A stretch of 37,990 nucleotides of DNA from Photorhabdus heterorhabditis (GTDB lineage: Bacteria; Pseudomonadota; Gammaproteobacteria; Enterobacterales; Enterobacteriaceae). The DNA lies in the NCBI RefSeq assembly GCF_018448905.1, contig NZ_RCWA01000041.1, positions 1 through 37,990 on the forward strand, written 5' to 3'. Below are positions 27,889-37,990 of this stretch, in pieces; the first letter of the stretch is position 1, and each line of letters opens with the position of its first letter. The translations under genes were made by a program, and so were the position numbers. Below the pieces are notes generated by a model. The model had not been told where the DNA came from, did not search any database, and saw only the letters and a list, made by a program, of their open reading frames with translations.

Positions 27889-28140
27889 TATACCCAATGG
27901 ATTTCAAGATGCTTCGCCACGGCAAGGGAGCAAATCCCCGGTAGCCTATACCCAATAGATTTCAAGTTGCAGTGCGGCGGCAAGAGAACGCATCCCCAGG
28001 AGCATAGATAACTCTGTGACTGGGGTAAGTGAACGCAGCCAACAAAGCAGCAGCTTGAAAGATGAAGGGTATAGATAACGATGTGACCGGGGTGAGTGAG
28101 TGCAACCAACAAAGAGGCAACTTGAAAGTTGCCGGGTATA
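27889..28140 (+). repeat. Outer ERIC element, split by a second ERIC
   Basis: The left half is at 27889-27946 and the right half at 28074-28140. With the inner copy and one TA removed, the two halves join into a 127-bp ERIC. The join gives AGCC-TA-GATAAC, which matches AGCA-TA-GATAAC in the copy at 21989. Confidence 0.92.
27947..28073 (+). repeat. Inner ERIC element, exactly 127 bp, inserted in another ERIC
   Basis: A complete, near-consensus ERIC with TATACCC and GGGTATA ends. It interrupts the outer ERIC at a TA dinucleotide, which is present on both sides as a 2-bp target duplication. Its arms (GTTGCAGTGCGGCGG) are closer to the 82-bp copy in the pxp operon than to the outer element. Confidence 0.95.
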
Positions 28141-28286
28141 AACACATAAGCAATACAATACTTATTTCTCTCTTCTACTATCAAATTTTTTAGTCATTCA
28201 TGTAACAAGACAAGAAATGTATTCATTGTTCTTGCGAGCCGCCTCACATCATGGACAATAGAGAAAAAACTTTAGGTAGAATACCA

Positions 28287-30215
28287 ATGACTAATTTTTC
28301 TTCAATGGCCGCGTTTTTGTGGTCAGTAGCCGATCTTTTACGCGGTGATTTCAAACAATCCCAATACGGACGCGTTATTCTGCCATTTACGGTGTTACGC
28401 CGTCTTGAGTGTGTGCTGGAGCCAACCAAGCAAACCGTATTAGACAAAACAGTGTCAGTAGAAAAAATGGATAATAACGCGGCAGAGAAAATCCTGCGCC
28501 ACGCGGCTAACCAACACTTCTATAACACCTCACCGTTGGATCTTAGCAAGTTAGGTGAAACACAAACCCGCCTTAACCTTGAACGTTATATCCGTTCTTT
28601 CAGCAGCAATGCGCGGGAAATCTTTGAACACTTCAAGTTCACTGAATACCTGCAACAACTGGACGATGCCAACCTACTGTATAAAGTAGTGAAGCAGTTT
28701 GCCGATACCGATCTAAGCCCAACATCTGTCAGTAATCACGATATGGGTTTAATCTTTGAAGATCTGATCCGTCGCTTCGCAGAAAGCTCGAACGAAACCG
28801 CAGGGGAACACTTTACCCCACGTGATATCGTGCGCCTTACTACCTCGTTGGTACTTGCTGATGATGACGAAGCATTAACCCTTCCAGGGCTTATCCGCCG
28901 TATCTACGATCCAACCGCGGGTACCGGTGGCTTTCTCTCCAGCGGCATGGAATATCTGCATGAGATTAACCCTTCCGCCAGCCTGAAAACCTACGGGCAG
29001 GAACTGAACCCAGAGTCCTACGCGATCTGTAAAGCAGATATGCTGATTAAGGGTCAGGACATTAGCAACATCAAACTGGGTAACACACTATCGGATGACC
29101 AGTTATATAACGAACGCTTTGACTACTGTTTGTCTAATCCACCGTTTGGCGTTGACTGGAAGAAGGTGGAGAAAACCATCCGTGATGAACAAAAACGGGG
29201 TTACGATGGCCGTTTTGGTCCCGGTTTGCCACGTGTCTCTGACGGTTCGTTACTGTTTCTGCTGCACCTGATTAGCAAAATGAACGATAACAGCCGTATC
29301 GGTATTATCCTCAACGGTTCGCCGCTATTTACTGGGGGTGCGGGTAGTGGTGAAAGTGAAATTCGCCGTTATGTGTTGGAACAAGATTTACTGGATACTA
29401 TCGTCGCGCTGCCAACGGATATGTTCTACAACACCGGTATCGCGACTTATATCTGGGTACTGAGTAACCACAAGCCACAGGAGCGCAGAGGAAAAGTATT
29501 GCTGATTAACGCCACCGATCAGTTTGAGTCGATGCGTAAGTCTCTGGGCAGCAAACGCCGTTATCTGACGGAAGAGCAAATTAGTGAGATTGTGAATCTT
29601 TATTCTCGTTACCAACCTACTGACAATGCAAAGCTGTTTAAAACGTCTGATTTTGGCTATCGCCGTATTACTATTGAGCGCCCACTCAGGCTGGCATTCT
29701 ATCCGCATGACGTAGAGCGCCGTGAAGCAATGCAGGCGGAGAAAGACTGGAAAAAAGTCGAGGAGCCACAAACTCTACTAGCGGCATTGGATACACTCGA
29801 TGAGAAATACCTGTCACGCGATAAATTCAAACAGGCGTTACCGATAAAGGTTTCTGCTACGGTTTGGAAATTGCTGGTTAAACATCTGAGTGAATCTGAC
29901 GAAGAAGCCGAAATTTGTACCAGCAAAGGCCAGCCAGAAGCAAATACCAGCCTACGCGACTATGAAAATGTGCCGTTAAATGAATCTATTAATGATTACT
30001 TTGAACGTGAAGTAAAACCACATGTGCCGGATGCCTGGATAGATACCAGCAAAACTGACGAGTATGACGGTCAAGTAGGTATTGTGGGTTATGAGATTCC
30101 ATTTAACCGCCATTTCTATCAGTACCAACCTCCACGCTCACTGGAAGAAATTGATGCCGATTTGGATAAAGTCAGCCGGGAAATTATGGCGCTGTTGGCA
30201 GAGGTGCATTCTTGA
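28287..30215 (+). CDS. hsdM: Type I restriction-modification, methyltransferase subunit HsdM
   Basis: A 642-residue N6-adenine DNA methyltransferase subunit. The N-terminal helical domain starts with the family pattern [19 protein letters not shown]. The SAM motif [10 protein letters not shown] begins at Asp208 and the catalytic NPPFG at Asn284. With HsdS it methylates adenines in a split recognition site, and with HsdR it forms the restriction complex. I chose the ATG at 28287 (AGGTAG upstream, family start). The ATG at 28251 in the same frame has no ribosome site. It is the first gene of the M-S-R operon, and its stop overlaps the hsdS start. Confidence 0.93.
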   Translation: MTNFSSMAAFLWSVADLLRGDFKQSQYGRVILPFTVLRRLECVLEPTKQTVLDKTVSVEKMDNNAAEKILRHAANQHFYNTSPLDLSKLGETQTRLNLERYIRSFSSNAREIFEHFKFTEYLQQLDDANLLYKVVKQFADTDLSPTSVSNHDMGLIFEDLIRRFAESSNETAGEHFTPRDIVRLTTSLVLADDDEALTLPGLIRRIYDPTAGTGGFLSSGMEYLHEINPSASLKTYGQELNPESYAICKADMLIKGQDISNIKLGNTLSDDQLYNERFDYCLSNPPFGVDWKKVEKTIRDEQKRGYDGRFGPGLPRVSDGSLLFLLHLISKMNDNSRIGIILNGSPLFTGGAGSGESEIRRYVLEQDLLDTIVALPTDMFYNTGIATYIWVLSNHKPQERRGKVLLINATDQFESMRKSLGSKRRYLTEEQISEIVNLYSRYQPTDNAKLFKTSDFGYRRITIERPLRLAFYPHDVERREAMQAEKDWKKVEEPQTLLAALDTLDEKYLSRDKFKQALPIKVSATVWKLLVKHLSESDEEAEICTSKGQPEANTSLRDYENVPLNESINDYFEREVKPHVPDAWIDTSKTDEYDGQVGIVGYEIPFNRHFYQYQPPRSLEEIDADLDKVSREIMALLAEVHS

Positions 30216-31579
30216 TGAGTCGATATAAAGCATATCCGGAATATAAGGATTCTGGCGTTGAGTGGTTGGGGAAAGTTCCTTCCGAATGGAAATTACATTC
30301 ATTAAAAAGGACTATTAATGGATGCACTAATGGGATTTGGGGAAATGATCCTGATGGTGAAAATAATATAGTGGTAATTCGTGTCGCTGATTTTGATAGA
30401 AACATGTTGTCCATAGTAGATGATAAATTAACATATCGTTCTATTTCAGATAGTGAAAAAAAATCTAGATTACTTAAGTCTGGTGACCTCTTAATTGAGA
30501 AATCTGGAGGTGGTGAAAAAAATCTTGTTGGATGCGTTGTAAAATTTGATCGCTCTTTTCCTGCGATTACATCTAACTTTATAGCCAAAATGACACCAAA
30601 GAAAAATTATGATAGTACTTTTCTTACATATGCATTTCACCACCTCTATGAAAGAAAGGTTAACTATTCATCAATTAAACAAACAACAGGGATACAGAAT
30701 TTAGACTCAGAATCCTATTTACAAGAGTATTTTTGTTTCCCTACATTCTTTGAACAAAAATCGATTAGCAAATTCCTCAATTATGAAACCTTCAAAATCG
30801 ATCAGTTGATCTCCAAACAAAAACAACTCATCGAACTTCTGAAAGAAAAACGGCAGGCAGTAATTTCTCATGCAGTGACTAAAGGACTAAATCCTAATGT
30901 AAAAATGAAGAATTCTGGTATTGAATGGCTTGGGGAAGTGCCGGAACATTGGAGAATTAGCCCACTGAAATATAACTGCCTATTCTCGGGCGGAGGAACA
31001 CCATCAAAAGACAAACTTGAATATTGGAATGGTGATATTCCTTGGGTATCCCCTAAAGATATGAAAAGCTTTTATATAAGCAACTCGGAAGATAAAATTA
31101 CTAAAACAGCCATTGTTGAATCATCTACAAAATTAATTGCATCCGGTGCAGTTTTGATTGTTGTCAGATCTGGAATTCTTCAGAGAACTATCCCTGTTGC
31201 TATTAATACTTGCCCTGTAACATTAAATCAGGACATGAAAGCTTTGATTTTCAAAACTCCGCTAAATGCTGAGTTTTTCACTTATTTCATTCGAGGTAAT
31301 GAAACTCAATTACTCCTTGAGTGGTGCAAGCAAGGAGCTACAGTTGAAAGCATTGAGTCTGAATATCTTTCAAACAGTGCAATACCTTTTCCACCAAGTC
31401 ATGAAATTTCCCAAATAATCTCCTATTTAAACAAAAAAATGACTCGTTTTAACGAACTAGAGGAAAAGTCATTTAAATCTATTGAGCTTCTCAAAGAACG
31501 CCGTTCCGCCCTAATCTCCGCTGCGGTCACGGGCAAAATCGACGTGCGCGATTGGCAAGCCGCTAAGGATGTCGCATGA
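30215..31579 (+). CDS. hsdS: Type I restriction-modification, specificity subunit HsdS
   Basis: A 454-residue DNA-specificity subunit with two target-recognition domains. The architecture is a true internal repeat. SGVEWLGKVPSEW near residue 12 returns as SGIEWLGEVPEHW near 233. The helical spacer LIELLKEKRQAVISHAVTKG near 210 returns as SIELLKERRSALISAAVTGK near the C-terminus. The first domain reads one half of the split site and the second reads the other half. The ATG overlaps the hsdM stop as TGATG. The recognition domains, above all the first (about 30290-30770), are more A+T-rich than hsdM and hsdR, as expected where specificity has been exchanged between strains. The target sequence cannot be predicted. 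Confidence 0.93.
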   Translation: MSRYKAYPEYKDSGVEWLGKVPSEWKLHSLKRTINGCTNGIWGNDPDGENNIVVIRVADFDRNMLSIVDDKLTYRSISDSEKKSRLLKSGDLLIEKSGGGEKNLVGCVVKFDRSFPAITSNFIAKMTPKKNYDSTFLTYAFHHLYERKVNYSSIKQTTGIQNLDSESYLQEYFCFPTFFEQKSISKFLNYETFKIDQLISKQKQLIELLKEKRQAVISHAVTKGLNPNVKMKNSGIEWLGEVPEHWRISPLKYNCLFSGGGTPSKDKLEYWNGDIPWVSPKDMKSFYISNSEDKITKTAIVESSTKLIASGAVLIVVRSGILQRTIPVAINTCPVTLNQDMKALIFKTPLNAEFFTYFIRGNETQLLLEWCKQGATVESIESEYLSNSAIPFPPSHEISQIISYLNKKMTRFNELEEKSFKSIELLKERRSALISAAVTGKIDVRDWQAAKDVA

Positions 31580-31661
31580 GTCATATTCAGTGATTCCACA
31601 ATAACCATAAGTTAAACAAGGTAAAAATCATTACTAAACACGCTTATCAGGAGAATTAATT

Positions 31662-34600
31662 TTGGTATCTAAATCCGCAGAACTTCTGTTCCAAAATGAC
31701 ATTATCGCCAGCTTGCAATCTCAGGGCTGGCTGTTGGGTATTTCGGCCAATTATGACCGCAAACGTGCCTTATACCCAGAAGATGCATTGACCTATGTAC
31801 AAGAAACCCAGCCTGATGCCTGGGAAAAGTTCTGTAGCATTTATCCAAAAGATACTAAAACACACTTCTTTAATGCGATTGAAAAACACCTAAACAACTA
31901 CGGTACGCTCTGGACACTGCGCCATACAGTAAAAGACCGCGGTACACGGTTTGAGCTTTGCACTTTTAAGCCAGACCATGAACTTAACCCGGACTTGATG
32001 ACCCGCTATAAAGCCAACCGCTTGCGCATCGTGCCAGAGCTGGTTTACTCCCCTAATGGTTACGATGGTCGTATCGATCTGACCTTGTTTGTTAATGGCC
32101 TGCCAGTAGCAACTCTGGAACTGAAATCGGCTTTTAAGCAGACGCTGGATGCAGCAAAATTACAATATATCAACGACCGTCAGCCAAAGACCGGTAATAA
32201 ACCAGAACCATTACTCACCTTTAAACGAGGTGCACTGGTACATTTTGCCGTCAGCCAATATGAAGTAGCAATGACTACCAAACTGGATGGTAAAAAAACC
32301 TTCTTCCTGCCATTTAACCGTGGTACCACTGACGGAAGCGCGGGTAATGACCAGCCTGTTGACGGTTATGCCACCAGCTATCTGTGGCAGGAAATCTTAC
32401 AACCGGATAATTGGTTACGTATTCTCCATCGTTATCTGCATCTGGAAAGTAAGCGGGTGGACGATCCGCTAGGTCACCAACAAATCAAAGAAACCCTGAT
32501 ATTCCCACGTTATCACCAGTGGAGCGCTGTCCAGTCAGTACTCGCAACAGTGCAGGCAGAAAGCATCGGTAAAAAATACTTAATTCAACATAGCGCGGGT
32601 TCAGGTAAATCCAACTCTATTGCCTGGCTGTCACATCAGTTAGCCACACTCTATCGACCCGATGGTCATAAAATCTTTAACTCAGTGATTGTGATTACCG
32701 ACCGCACGGTACTCGACAACCAGTTACAGGATACTATTTACCAGTTTGAACATACCTCCGGTGTTATTAGTCGTATTAACCACGAAGAATCCGGCAGTAA
32801 ATCGTCACAACTGGCAGAGGCGCTTTCACAAGGGACACCAATTATCATTGTCACCATTCAAACCTTCCCACATGTGCTGAAAGCCATTCAGGAAACCACT
32901 GGCTTAAAAGGTCAAGCCTTTGCCATTATCGCGGATGAAGCGCACTCCAGCCAAACCGGCAGTACAGCACGCCAGTTACGCGAAGTGCTGATGGCCGAGA
33001 AGATTGATAAAGAAGAGATAGACAGTCAGGACATGATAAACGCCACACTGGAAGCGCGTCGGGGCTCATCGGATATCAGTTATTTTGCTTTTACAGCTAC
33101 ACCTAAAGCGAAAACGCTTGAACTGTTTGGCCGCCCGCCTCATCCAGATATGCCATTGGCAAATGACAACAAACCAAAGCCCTTTCACCTCTATTCTATG
33201 CGCCAAGCGATTGAAGAAGGTTTTATTCTTGACGTGTTGAAGAATTACACCAGCTACGGTCAAGCGTACAAATTGGCACTAGAAGCAGAAGATAAAGAAG
33301 TCGACAGCAAAAAAACCAAAACTAAGCTCAACAAATGGATTCGCCTGCATCCGCATAATATCGCCCAAAAAGCACAGGTAATCATTGAACATTTCCGTGA
33401 AAACGTGGCAAAGCTACTTAACCACGAAGCCAAGGCAATGGTAGTAACCAGCAGCCGATTGGAAGCAGTAAAGTACAAGCAAGCATTTAACCACTATGTC
33501 ACTGAAAAAGGTTATAAGCGCCTCACCGCTATGGTCGCGTTTTCAGGTGAAGTGGTTGATGAAGGAGAAAGCTACACAGAAAATTCAATGAACCCTGGCC
33601 TGAAGGGACGCGATATGCGTAAAGCGTTCGATACTGATGATTATCAGGTGATGCTGGTGGCGAATAAATTCCAAACCGGCTTTGACCAACCGAAGCTGGT
33701 AGCAATGTACGTCGATAAAAAGCTTAAAGGTGTAGACTGTATCCAGACCTTATCGCGTCTTAATCGCACCTATCCCGGCAAAGATACCACTTACGTGCTG
33801 GACTTCGTAAACGATCCGCAGGATGTACTGGCCGAGTTTAAAGAATATTACCAGAATGCTGAATTGATAACGGTATCAGATCCCAATTTAGTCTATGCCA
33901 TTTACCACAAACTCAACGAGCAGCACATCTGGCAATGGAACGAAGTAACGAACTTCTCTGATGCCTACTTTGACCCAAAACGTGGACCAGAAGCGTTAAC
34001 GACTTACTGCAAACCCGCCGTGGATCGTTTCACCAAGCGTTATCGTTCAGCCATAGATGTATTACGCGATGCGCTCTCAACCTTAGAGCAGGCAAAACAA
34101 AGTGGCGATAAGACCTGGCAAGTGAACTGTGAACGCAGCCTAAACCAGGCGCGAGAAGCGAAAGATGTACTGGATACCTTTAAAAAGGATATGAACAGTT
34201 TTACCCGCTTTTACGAATTTGCTTCACAGATTGTCGATCTACATGACGAGGATCTTGAACGATTAAATGTTTTCGTCCGCCATTTGCTGCCTCTGCTGCG
34301 CGAAGAGCGTCTGGATGACGATTTAGATATCAGTCAAATACAACTGACTCATTACCGTTTGTGGGAAAAACGTACTCAGGATCTGAAACTTCAGGCCGGT
34401 GGTGAAGGGTTAAAAGGCATCACCAGCGTAGGTAGCTCTATCTCACAACGCCCCAAGGATTTGCTTTCGCACATCCTTGAACAAATGAATGACCTGTTTG
34501 GAGCAGACACTACAGAAGGCGATAAGCTCACATGGCTGTACGGCACTGCAACTAAAGTCTCTGAAAATGAATCTGTTATGGCACAACTATTGAATAACAG

Positions 34601-34772
34601 CGTTGATCAGATCATGCATGGTGACTTTCCTAACGCAGTAGAGAGTGCGGTTATAGAAAGTATGGGCGCTTTTGAAAAAAATTCACATGCGTATCTGTCT
34701 GATCCGAAAGTCTCACAACAAATAAATCTGCTTATTTTTGAGGTGTTAATGAGAGGATTGAGGAGAGAATGA
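31662..34772 (+). CDS. hsdR: Type I restriction-modification, endonuclease/translocase subunit HsdR
   Basis: A 1036-residue restriction subunit. The N-terminal PD-(D/E)XK nuclease is visible as Asp139 in GRIDLTLF and Glu153-Leu-Lys155 in LELKSAF. It is followed by the SF2 translocase: Walker A HSAGSGKS (Lys316), DEAH box at 425-428, FAFTATPK, and the second RecA domain with FQTGFDQP and QTLSRLNRTYPGK. A C-terminal helical region contacts HsdM. It pulls unmethylated DNA and cuts at a distance from the site. The start is TTG at 31662 with CAGGAG upstream. The 82-bp gap after hsdS could hold its own promoter. All catalytic residues are intact, so the system looks functional. Confidence 0.94.
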   Translation: MVSKSAELLFQNDIIASLQSQGWLLGISANYDRKRALYPEDALTYVQETQPDAWEKFCSIYPKDTKTHFFNAIEKHLNNYGTLWTLRHTVKDRGTRFELCTFKPDHELNPDLMTRYKANRLRIVPELVYSPNGYDGRIDLTLFVNGLPVATLELKSAFKQTLDAAKLQYINDRQPKTGNKPEPLLTFKRGALVHFAVSQYEVAMTTKLDGKKTFFLPFNRGTTDGSAGNDQPVDGYATSYLWQEILQPDNWLRILHRYLHLESKRVDDPLGHQQIKETLIFPRYHQWSAVQSVLATVQAESIGKKYLIQHSAGSGKSNSIAWLSHQLATLYRPDGHKIFNSVIVITDRTVLDNQLQDTIYQFEHTSGVISRINHEESGSKSSQLAEALSQGTPIIIVTIQTFPHVLKAIQETTGLKGQAFAIIADEAHSSQTGSTARQLREVLMAEKIDKEEIDSQDMINATLEARRGSSDISYFAFTATPKAKTLELFGRPPHPDMPLANDNKPKPFHLYSMRQAIEEGFILDVLKNYTSYGQAYKLALEAEDKEVDSKKTKTKLNKWIRLHPHNIAQKAQVIIEHFRENVAKLLNHEAKAMVVTSSRLEAVKYKQAFNHYVTEKGYKRLTAMVAFSGEVVDEGESYTENSMNPGLKGRDMRKAFDTDDYQVMLVANKFQTGFDQPKLVAMYVDKKLKGVDCIQTLSRLNRTYPGKDTTYVLDFVNDPQDVLAEFKEYYQNAELITVSDPNLVYAIYHKLNEQHIWQWNEVTNFSDAYFDPKRGPEALTTYCKPAVDRFTKRYRSAIDVLRDALSTLEQAKQSGDKTWQVNCERSLNQAREAKDVLDTFKKDMNSFTRFYEFASQIVDLHDEDLERLNVFVRHLLPLLREERLDDDLDISQIQLTHYRLWEKRTQDLKLQAGGEGLKGITSVGSSISQRPKDLLSHILEQMNDLFGADTTEGDKLTWLYGTATKVSENESVMAQLLNNSVDQIMHGDFPNAVESAVIESMGAFEKNSHAYLSDPKVSQQINLLIFEVLMRGLRRE

Positions 34773-34913
34773 GTGTTTTCTAACCTAAATAACCTATGAT
34801 TATTGGTTGACCAATACATTGATTATATTAATCTTTTTAAAGAGTTTATTAATTTTTTATGATAAAAAATATTTCTTTATTAAGATACACGGAAAAGTTA
34901 ACAGGATCTAACA

Positions 34914-37900
34914 ATGGATAGCAATTCTCTGGCATTTGCGGCTTATTGGCGCAACTCGCTTGCTGATGCGGTATTTGGACAAGGCGCTTTTACCAAAAAA
35001 GATACTCAAATATTTTCTCGCTGGTCCCCATCTGACATTCGCAATGGTCGCCTCAATGATGATACAGTTAAGCAATTTTTTATTTCAGAACCTAATGATG
35101 TACAAAGCGTTAGTGTCATTCTTCGCCCACAAGTCTATCTACGCCTCATAGAACATGGCGAAGAGCGCACCTCAGGTGCGCCTTCAGTAATCACACCTTT
35201 AATTACTCCGGCTGTATTATCACGTGATGGTTATCTCTATCCTACATCAGAGACTGTCATTCCTCGTGATCTTCTTGAACCTCTAGCAAAAGGAACATTT
35301 TCTATTGGAGATATCGCCCAGTTCGATAACTGGAAGACAGTTAATCATGTTTCTGCTATCCATTTTTATGAAGATGTACAAATCAGCAATAGCAATTCAC
35401 AGCAAACTAAACAAGAAAAAATCGAACGTTTTCAAAAGCAATGGCAAGAATATCAGAATGATTGTAATGAGCTGTTAAAAGCTGTTGCTGGTGATTGGCA
35501 GGGAAATGATCATCAATATGAACGGTCGCAAAACGGCTTTATCATTAAAAAAATGCACCCAGGTGGTACCAACAAACATATTATTGCGTTTTATGATCAC
35601 ATGCTCCAAACAAAACAAGTTCCTCCATTATTTGCCCGCTTTGCCTCTACTAATATTGACGCTACCGAGCCATTATTACCATGTGGAGCAAAATTTACCG
35701 ACAGATTAGGTCATTCAAGTGATAAATTCCCACTAGCGGTGGCACAACGTGATGCACTCAGTCATTTTCTTGATTGTCAGCACGGTGAAATTCTGGCCGT
35801 GAATGGTCCGCCAGGAACGGGTAAAACGACATTAGTTTTATCCGTTATTGCAACCTTATGGGCCAAAGCCGCATTAGCAAAAACAGCCCCTCCGGTTATT
35901 CTTGCTACATCTACAAATAATCAGGCCGTCACCAATATTATAGAAGCATTTGGAAAGGATTTTTCATATGGAACGGGACCTTTGGCAGGTCGATGGTTGC
36001 CTAAAGTTAAAAGTTTTGGAGCTTATTACCCTTCCTCAACCAAAAAAGATAAAGCTGATGAAAAATATCAAACAGAAACTTTTTTTAACCAAATAGAGTC
36101 AGTAAAATTCATTGAGTATGCAGAAGAACATTATCTGATGTCTGCAATACAAGCGTTTCCTGGGGAAACACATTTTTCAACAGAAACTGTTGTTGAATTA
36201 CTACATCAGCAATTACAAAAAGAAGTTAACAAGCTCTCTACCCTACAACAGTCTTGGCAAAAACTTTGTCAAATCAGGGAAAAAGTATCCCAAGTTATTG
36301 GCATAGATCCCGAGAGTTATATTGAAAAGAAAACGGTTATTATTTCATTACTGCGCAAGCATATTAATGCATTAAAAGCCATATCAGACCGATGGTTAGA
36401 ATATCGTGCAAATGAACCTTTACTTTATTCACTCTTCTCCTGGTTTTCAGTCGTCAAAAGCAAACGGAATTTCCGTATACAACTACTTCTTAAAAAACTA
36501 TGGCCTGAAGAAATTTCACAACCAAAATGGACTGATATCAATGAAATAACAAAATTAATTGACGACATTATTACGCAAAAACAGAAAGAATGTAATGAAC
36601 ATCAGTGTCAGCTAGATACAGCACAACACATTATCGAATTAGAAAAGCAAGCAGCCCAAGACTGGAGAAAAGCAACTCAAGTATTAGACTATATAGGAGA
36701 CACAGAGCCGGACTTCTCATATGCAGATGAACTAGCAGATACACAAATCCGCTTTACCATCTTTTTACTCACCACGCATTATTGGGAAGGGAGATGGTTA
36801 CTGGATATGAGGAATATTGGTAATATACGAAAAGAAAAGGGTAAAACCAAACGAGTTGCCTGTATATCACAGTGGCAACGCAGAATGAAAGTAACTCCTT
36901 GTGTTGTTATGACCTGCTATATGCTACCAACGAAAATGATCGCCAAACAATTCCGCAACCAAAACCCGCATGACGATGATTATCTCTATGATTTCGCAGA
37001 TTTACTGATAGTTGATGAAGCGGGGCAAATACTACCTGAAGTTGCAGCGGCGTCTTTTGCACTAGCCAAAAAAGCATTAGTGATTGGTGATAGCGAACAG
37101 ATTGCACCGATTTGGAATGTGTCAGGTCATATCGACATCGGCAATATGTTGGCGGCGAAAATTATCAATGATAATAATCCAGAACAGTCAATGGCACAAT
37201 ATGAACAATTGACCCAATACGGGAAAACAGCAGCAACCGGGAATGTCATGCGAATTGCACAACTAGCAACTCGTTATCAGTACGATCCTGAATTAATTCG
37301 CGGCATGTACCTTTATGAACACCGGCGTTGTGTAGATAATATTATTCATTATTGCAACACACTTTGTTATCACGGCAAGTTGCTTCCCAAAAGAGGTATT
37401 GCCAATACCGATAGTTTGTTTCCTCCTATGGGTTACCTACATATTAATGGTAAAGGTGTATCAGTAAATGGGAGTAGTCGTCATAATTTACTAGAGGCAG
37501 AAACTATCGCTGCTTGGGTTGCAGCTAATAAGGCGAAAATAGAGTCTCATTATAATAAAAGCATCCATGAAGTTATTGGCATAGTCACACCTTTTAGCGC
37601 CCAAGTTTCCATTCTGAAACAAGTATTCCGCAAATACGAGTTAAATAAGAACAGCGAAAACAAAATAACTATTGGTACAGTATATTCATTACAAGGCTCA
37701 GAAAGACAAATCATTATATTTTCTCCAGTCTATTCAAAACACGAGGATGGCGGTTTTATTGACCGCGATAATAGTATACTGAATGTTGCTGTTTCTCGAG
37801 CAAAGGACAGCTTTCTTGTGTTTGGCGATATGGACCTGTTTGAACTCCAACCCCCCATCATCCCAGGGCGCGAGCATACTTTTTTAACGCCTATTGAAAG

Positions 37901-37916
37901 TAGAGTAATGACATGA
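34914..37916 (+). CDS. Superfamily 1 helicase, Upf1/COG1112-like, next to hsdR
   Basis: A 1000-residue protein with a clear SF1 (Upf1-like) helicase core. It has Walker [12 protein letters not shown] (Lys304), Walker [10 protein letters not shown] (Asp701-Glu702), [10 protein letters not shown], motif [10 protein letters not shown] and motif [18 protein letters not shown]. Residues 1 to about 270 form an N-terminal domain I cannot name. About 400 residues lie between motifs I and II, including a probable coiled coil (about 430-620). There is no nuclease domain such as PLD at the C-terminus, unlike single-protein Mokosh systems. It follows hsdR in the same direction after 141 bp with an AGGA site. 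Such helicases occur in several anti-phage systems, so a defence role beside hsdMSR is reasonable but unproven. It could also be a general RNA or DNA helicase. Confidence 0.82.
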   Translation: MDSNSLAFAAYWRNSLADAVFGQGAFTKKDTQIFSRWSPSDIRNGRLNDDTVKQFFISEPNDVQSVSVILRPQVYLRLIEHGEERTSGAPSVITPLITPAVLSRDGYLYPTSETVIPRDLLEPLAKGTFSIGDIAQFDNWKTVNHVSAIHFYEDVQISNSNSQQTKQEKIERFQKQWQEYQNDCNELLKAVAGDWQGNDHQYERSQNGFIIKKMHPGGTNKHIIAFYDHMLQTKQVPPLFARFASTNIDATEPLLPCGAKFTDRLGHSSDKFPLAVAQRDALSHFLDCQHGEILAVNGPPGTGKTTLVLSVIATLWAKAALAKTAPPVILATSTNNQAVTNIIEAFGKDFSYGTGPLAGRWLPKVKSFGAYYPSSTKKDKADEKYQTETFFNQIESVKFIEYAEEHYLMSAIQAFPGETHFSTETVVELLHQQLQKEVNKLSTLQQSWQKLCQIREKVSQVIGIDPESYIEKKTVIISLLRKHINALKAISDRWLEYRANEPLLYSLFSWFSVVKSKRNFRIQLLLKKLWPEEISQPKWTDINEITKLIDDIITQKQKECNEHQCQLDTAQHIIELEKQAAQDWRKATQVLDYIGDTEPDFSYADELADTQIRFTIFLLTTHYWEGRWLLDMRNIGNIRKEKGKTKRVACISQWQRRMKVTPCVVMTCYMLPTKMIAKQFRNQNPHDDDYLYDFADLLIVDEAGQILPEVAAASFALAKKALVIGDSEQIAPIWNVSGHIDIGNMLAAKIINDNNPEQSMAQYEQLTQYGKTAATGNVMRIAQLATRYQYDPELIRGMYLYEHRRCVDNIIHYCNTLCYHGKLLPKRGIANTDSLFPPMGYLHINGKGVSVNGSSRHNLLEAETIAAWVAANKAKIESHYNKSIHEVIGIVTPFSAQVSILKQVFRKYELNKNSENKITIGTVYSLQGSERQIIIFSPVYSKHEDGGFIDRDNSILNVAVSRAKDSFLVFGDMDLFELQPPIIPGREHTFLTPIESRVMT

Positions 37917-37990
37917 TCTAATCACGCTTATTTCTCTTCAGATAGCTCAATGATGACTCTGATTGAACACCTCGCCGTTGTTAAAGAAAC

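Noticed and set aside
14992-28140. Repeated units that might suggest a CRISPR array
   Set aside because: The repeats are dispersed ERICs kilobases apart with no regular spacers and no cas genes nearby.
27873-28184. Several open frames of 60-100 codons over the nested ERICs
   Set aside because: They are translations of ERIC sequence, which is open in several frames by its palindromic nature and is not coding.
37928-37990. Minus-strand frame open from the window end, and a plus-strand ATG at 37950
   Set aside because: Only 20 and 13 codons are visible, with no ribosome site or motif. A neighbouring gene cannot be judged without more sequence.

Overview
The window is about 38 kb of moderately A+T-rich enterobacterial DNA. 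It carries four ERIC loci with the TATACCC...GGGTATA termini and the internal GCCAACAAAG box. It also has a close relative of the E. coli malT / malPQ locus, and RtcB and Hsd proteins of gamma-proteobacterial type. ERIC sequence of this kind, the A+T content and the amount of intergenic decay suggest Photorhabdus or Xenorhabdus (Morganellaceae). The genus is an inference, not a proof.

Layout. (1) 1-164: a G+C-rich non-coding edge full of hairpins, closed by a strong hairpin. (2) 195-4962, minus strand: a compact five-gene unit of class III aminotransferase, zinc MDR dehydrogenase, HAD phosphatase, YbjJ-like MFS transporter and DUF1349 protein. A terminator-like hairpin separates the three enzymes from the last two genes. 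The set looks like a small pathway for an amino sugar, aminocyclitol or amino alcohol with its own transporter; the substrate is unknown. (3) 5618-6814: a Bcr/CflA-type drug exporter. (4) 6947-14592: malT divergent from malP-malQ, with a MalT-type promoter between them. (5) 15746-21291: an operon of an NRAMP-related permease, pxpA, a fused pxpB-pxpC and a biotin carboxylase fused to a biotin carrier. This is a 5-oxoprolinase set with an added biotin arm, and an 82-bp deleted ERIC sits inside it. (6) 21292-23279: decayed intergenic DNA with gene remnants, an ERIC and a different palindromic repeat. (7) 23280-25321: rtcB with a COG3541-like nucleotidyltransferase, an RNA ligase plus NTase pair without RtcA. 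(8) 25480-27171: a broken hipA fragment, then an O-methyltransferase divergent from a TetR regulator that share an operator-like palindrome. (9) 27210-37916: an island-like segment with an unrecognised A+T-rich gene, a nested ERIC-in-ERIC insertion, a complete type I restriction-modification system (hsdM-hsdS-hsdR) and a 1000-residue superfamily 1 helicase that may be an added defence gene.

How the parts work together. MalT activates malPQ to break down maltodextrins. The pxp operon should import and open 5-oxoproline or a related lactam. RtcB would seal broken RNA ends, perhaps with help from its NTase partner. The hsd genes and the helicase form the likely anti-phage block. The most unusual items are the biotin-linked pxp operon, whose permease lacks the NRAMP metal motif, the uncharacterised five-gene operon, the helicase behind hsdR, and the clear record of how ERIC elements insert, grow and shrink.
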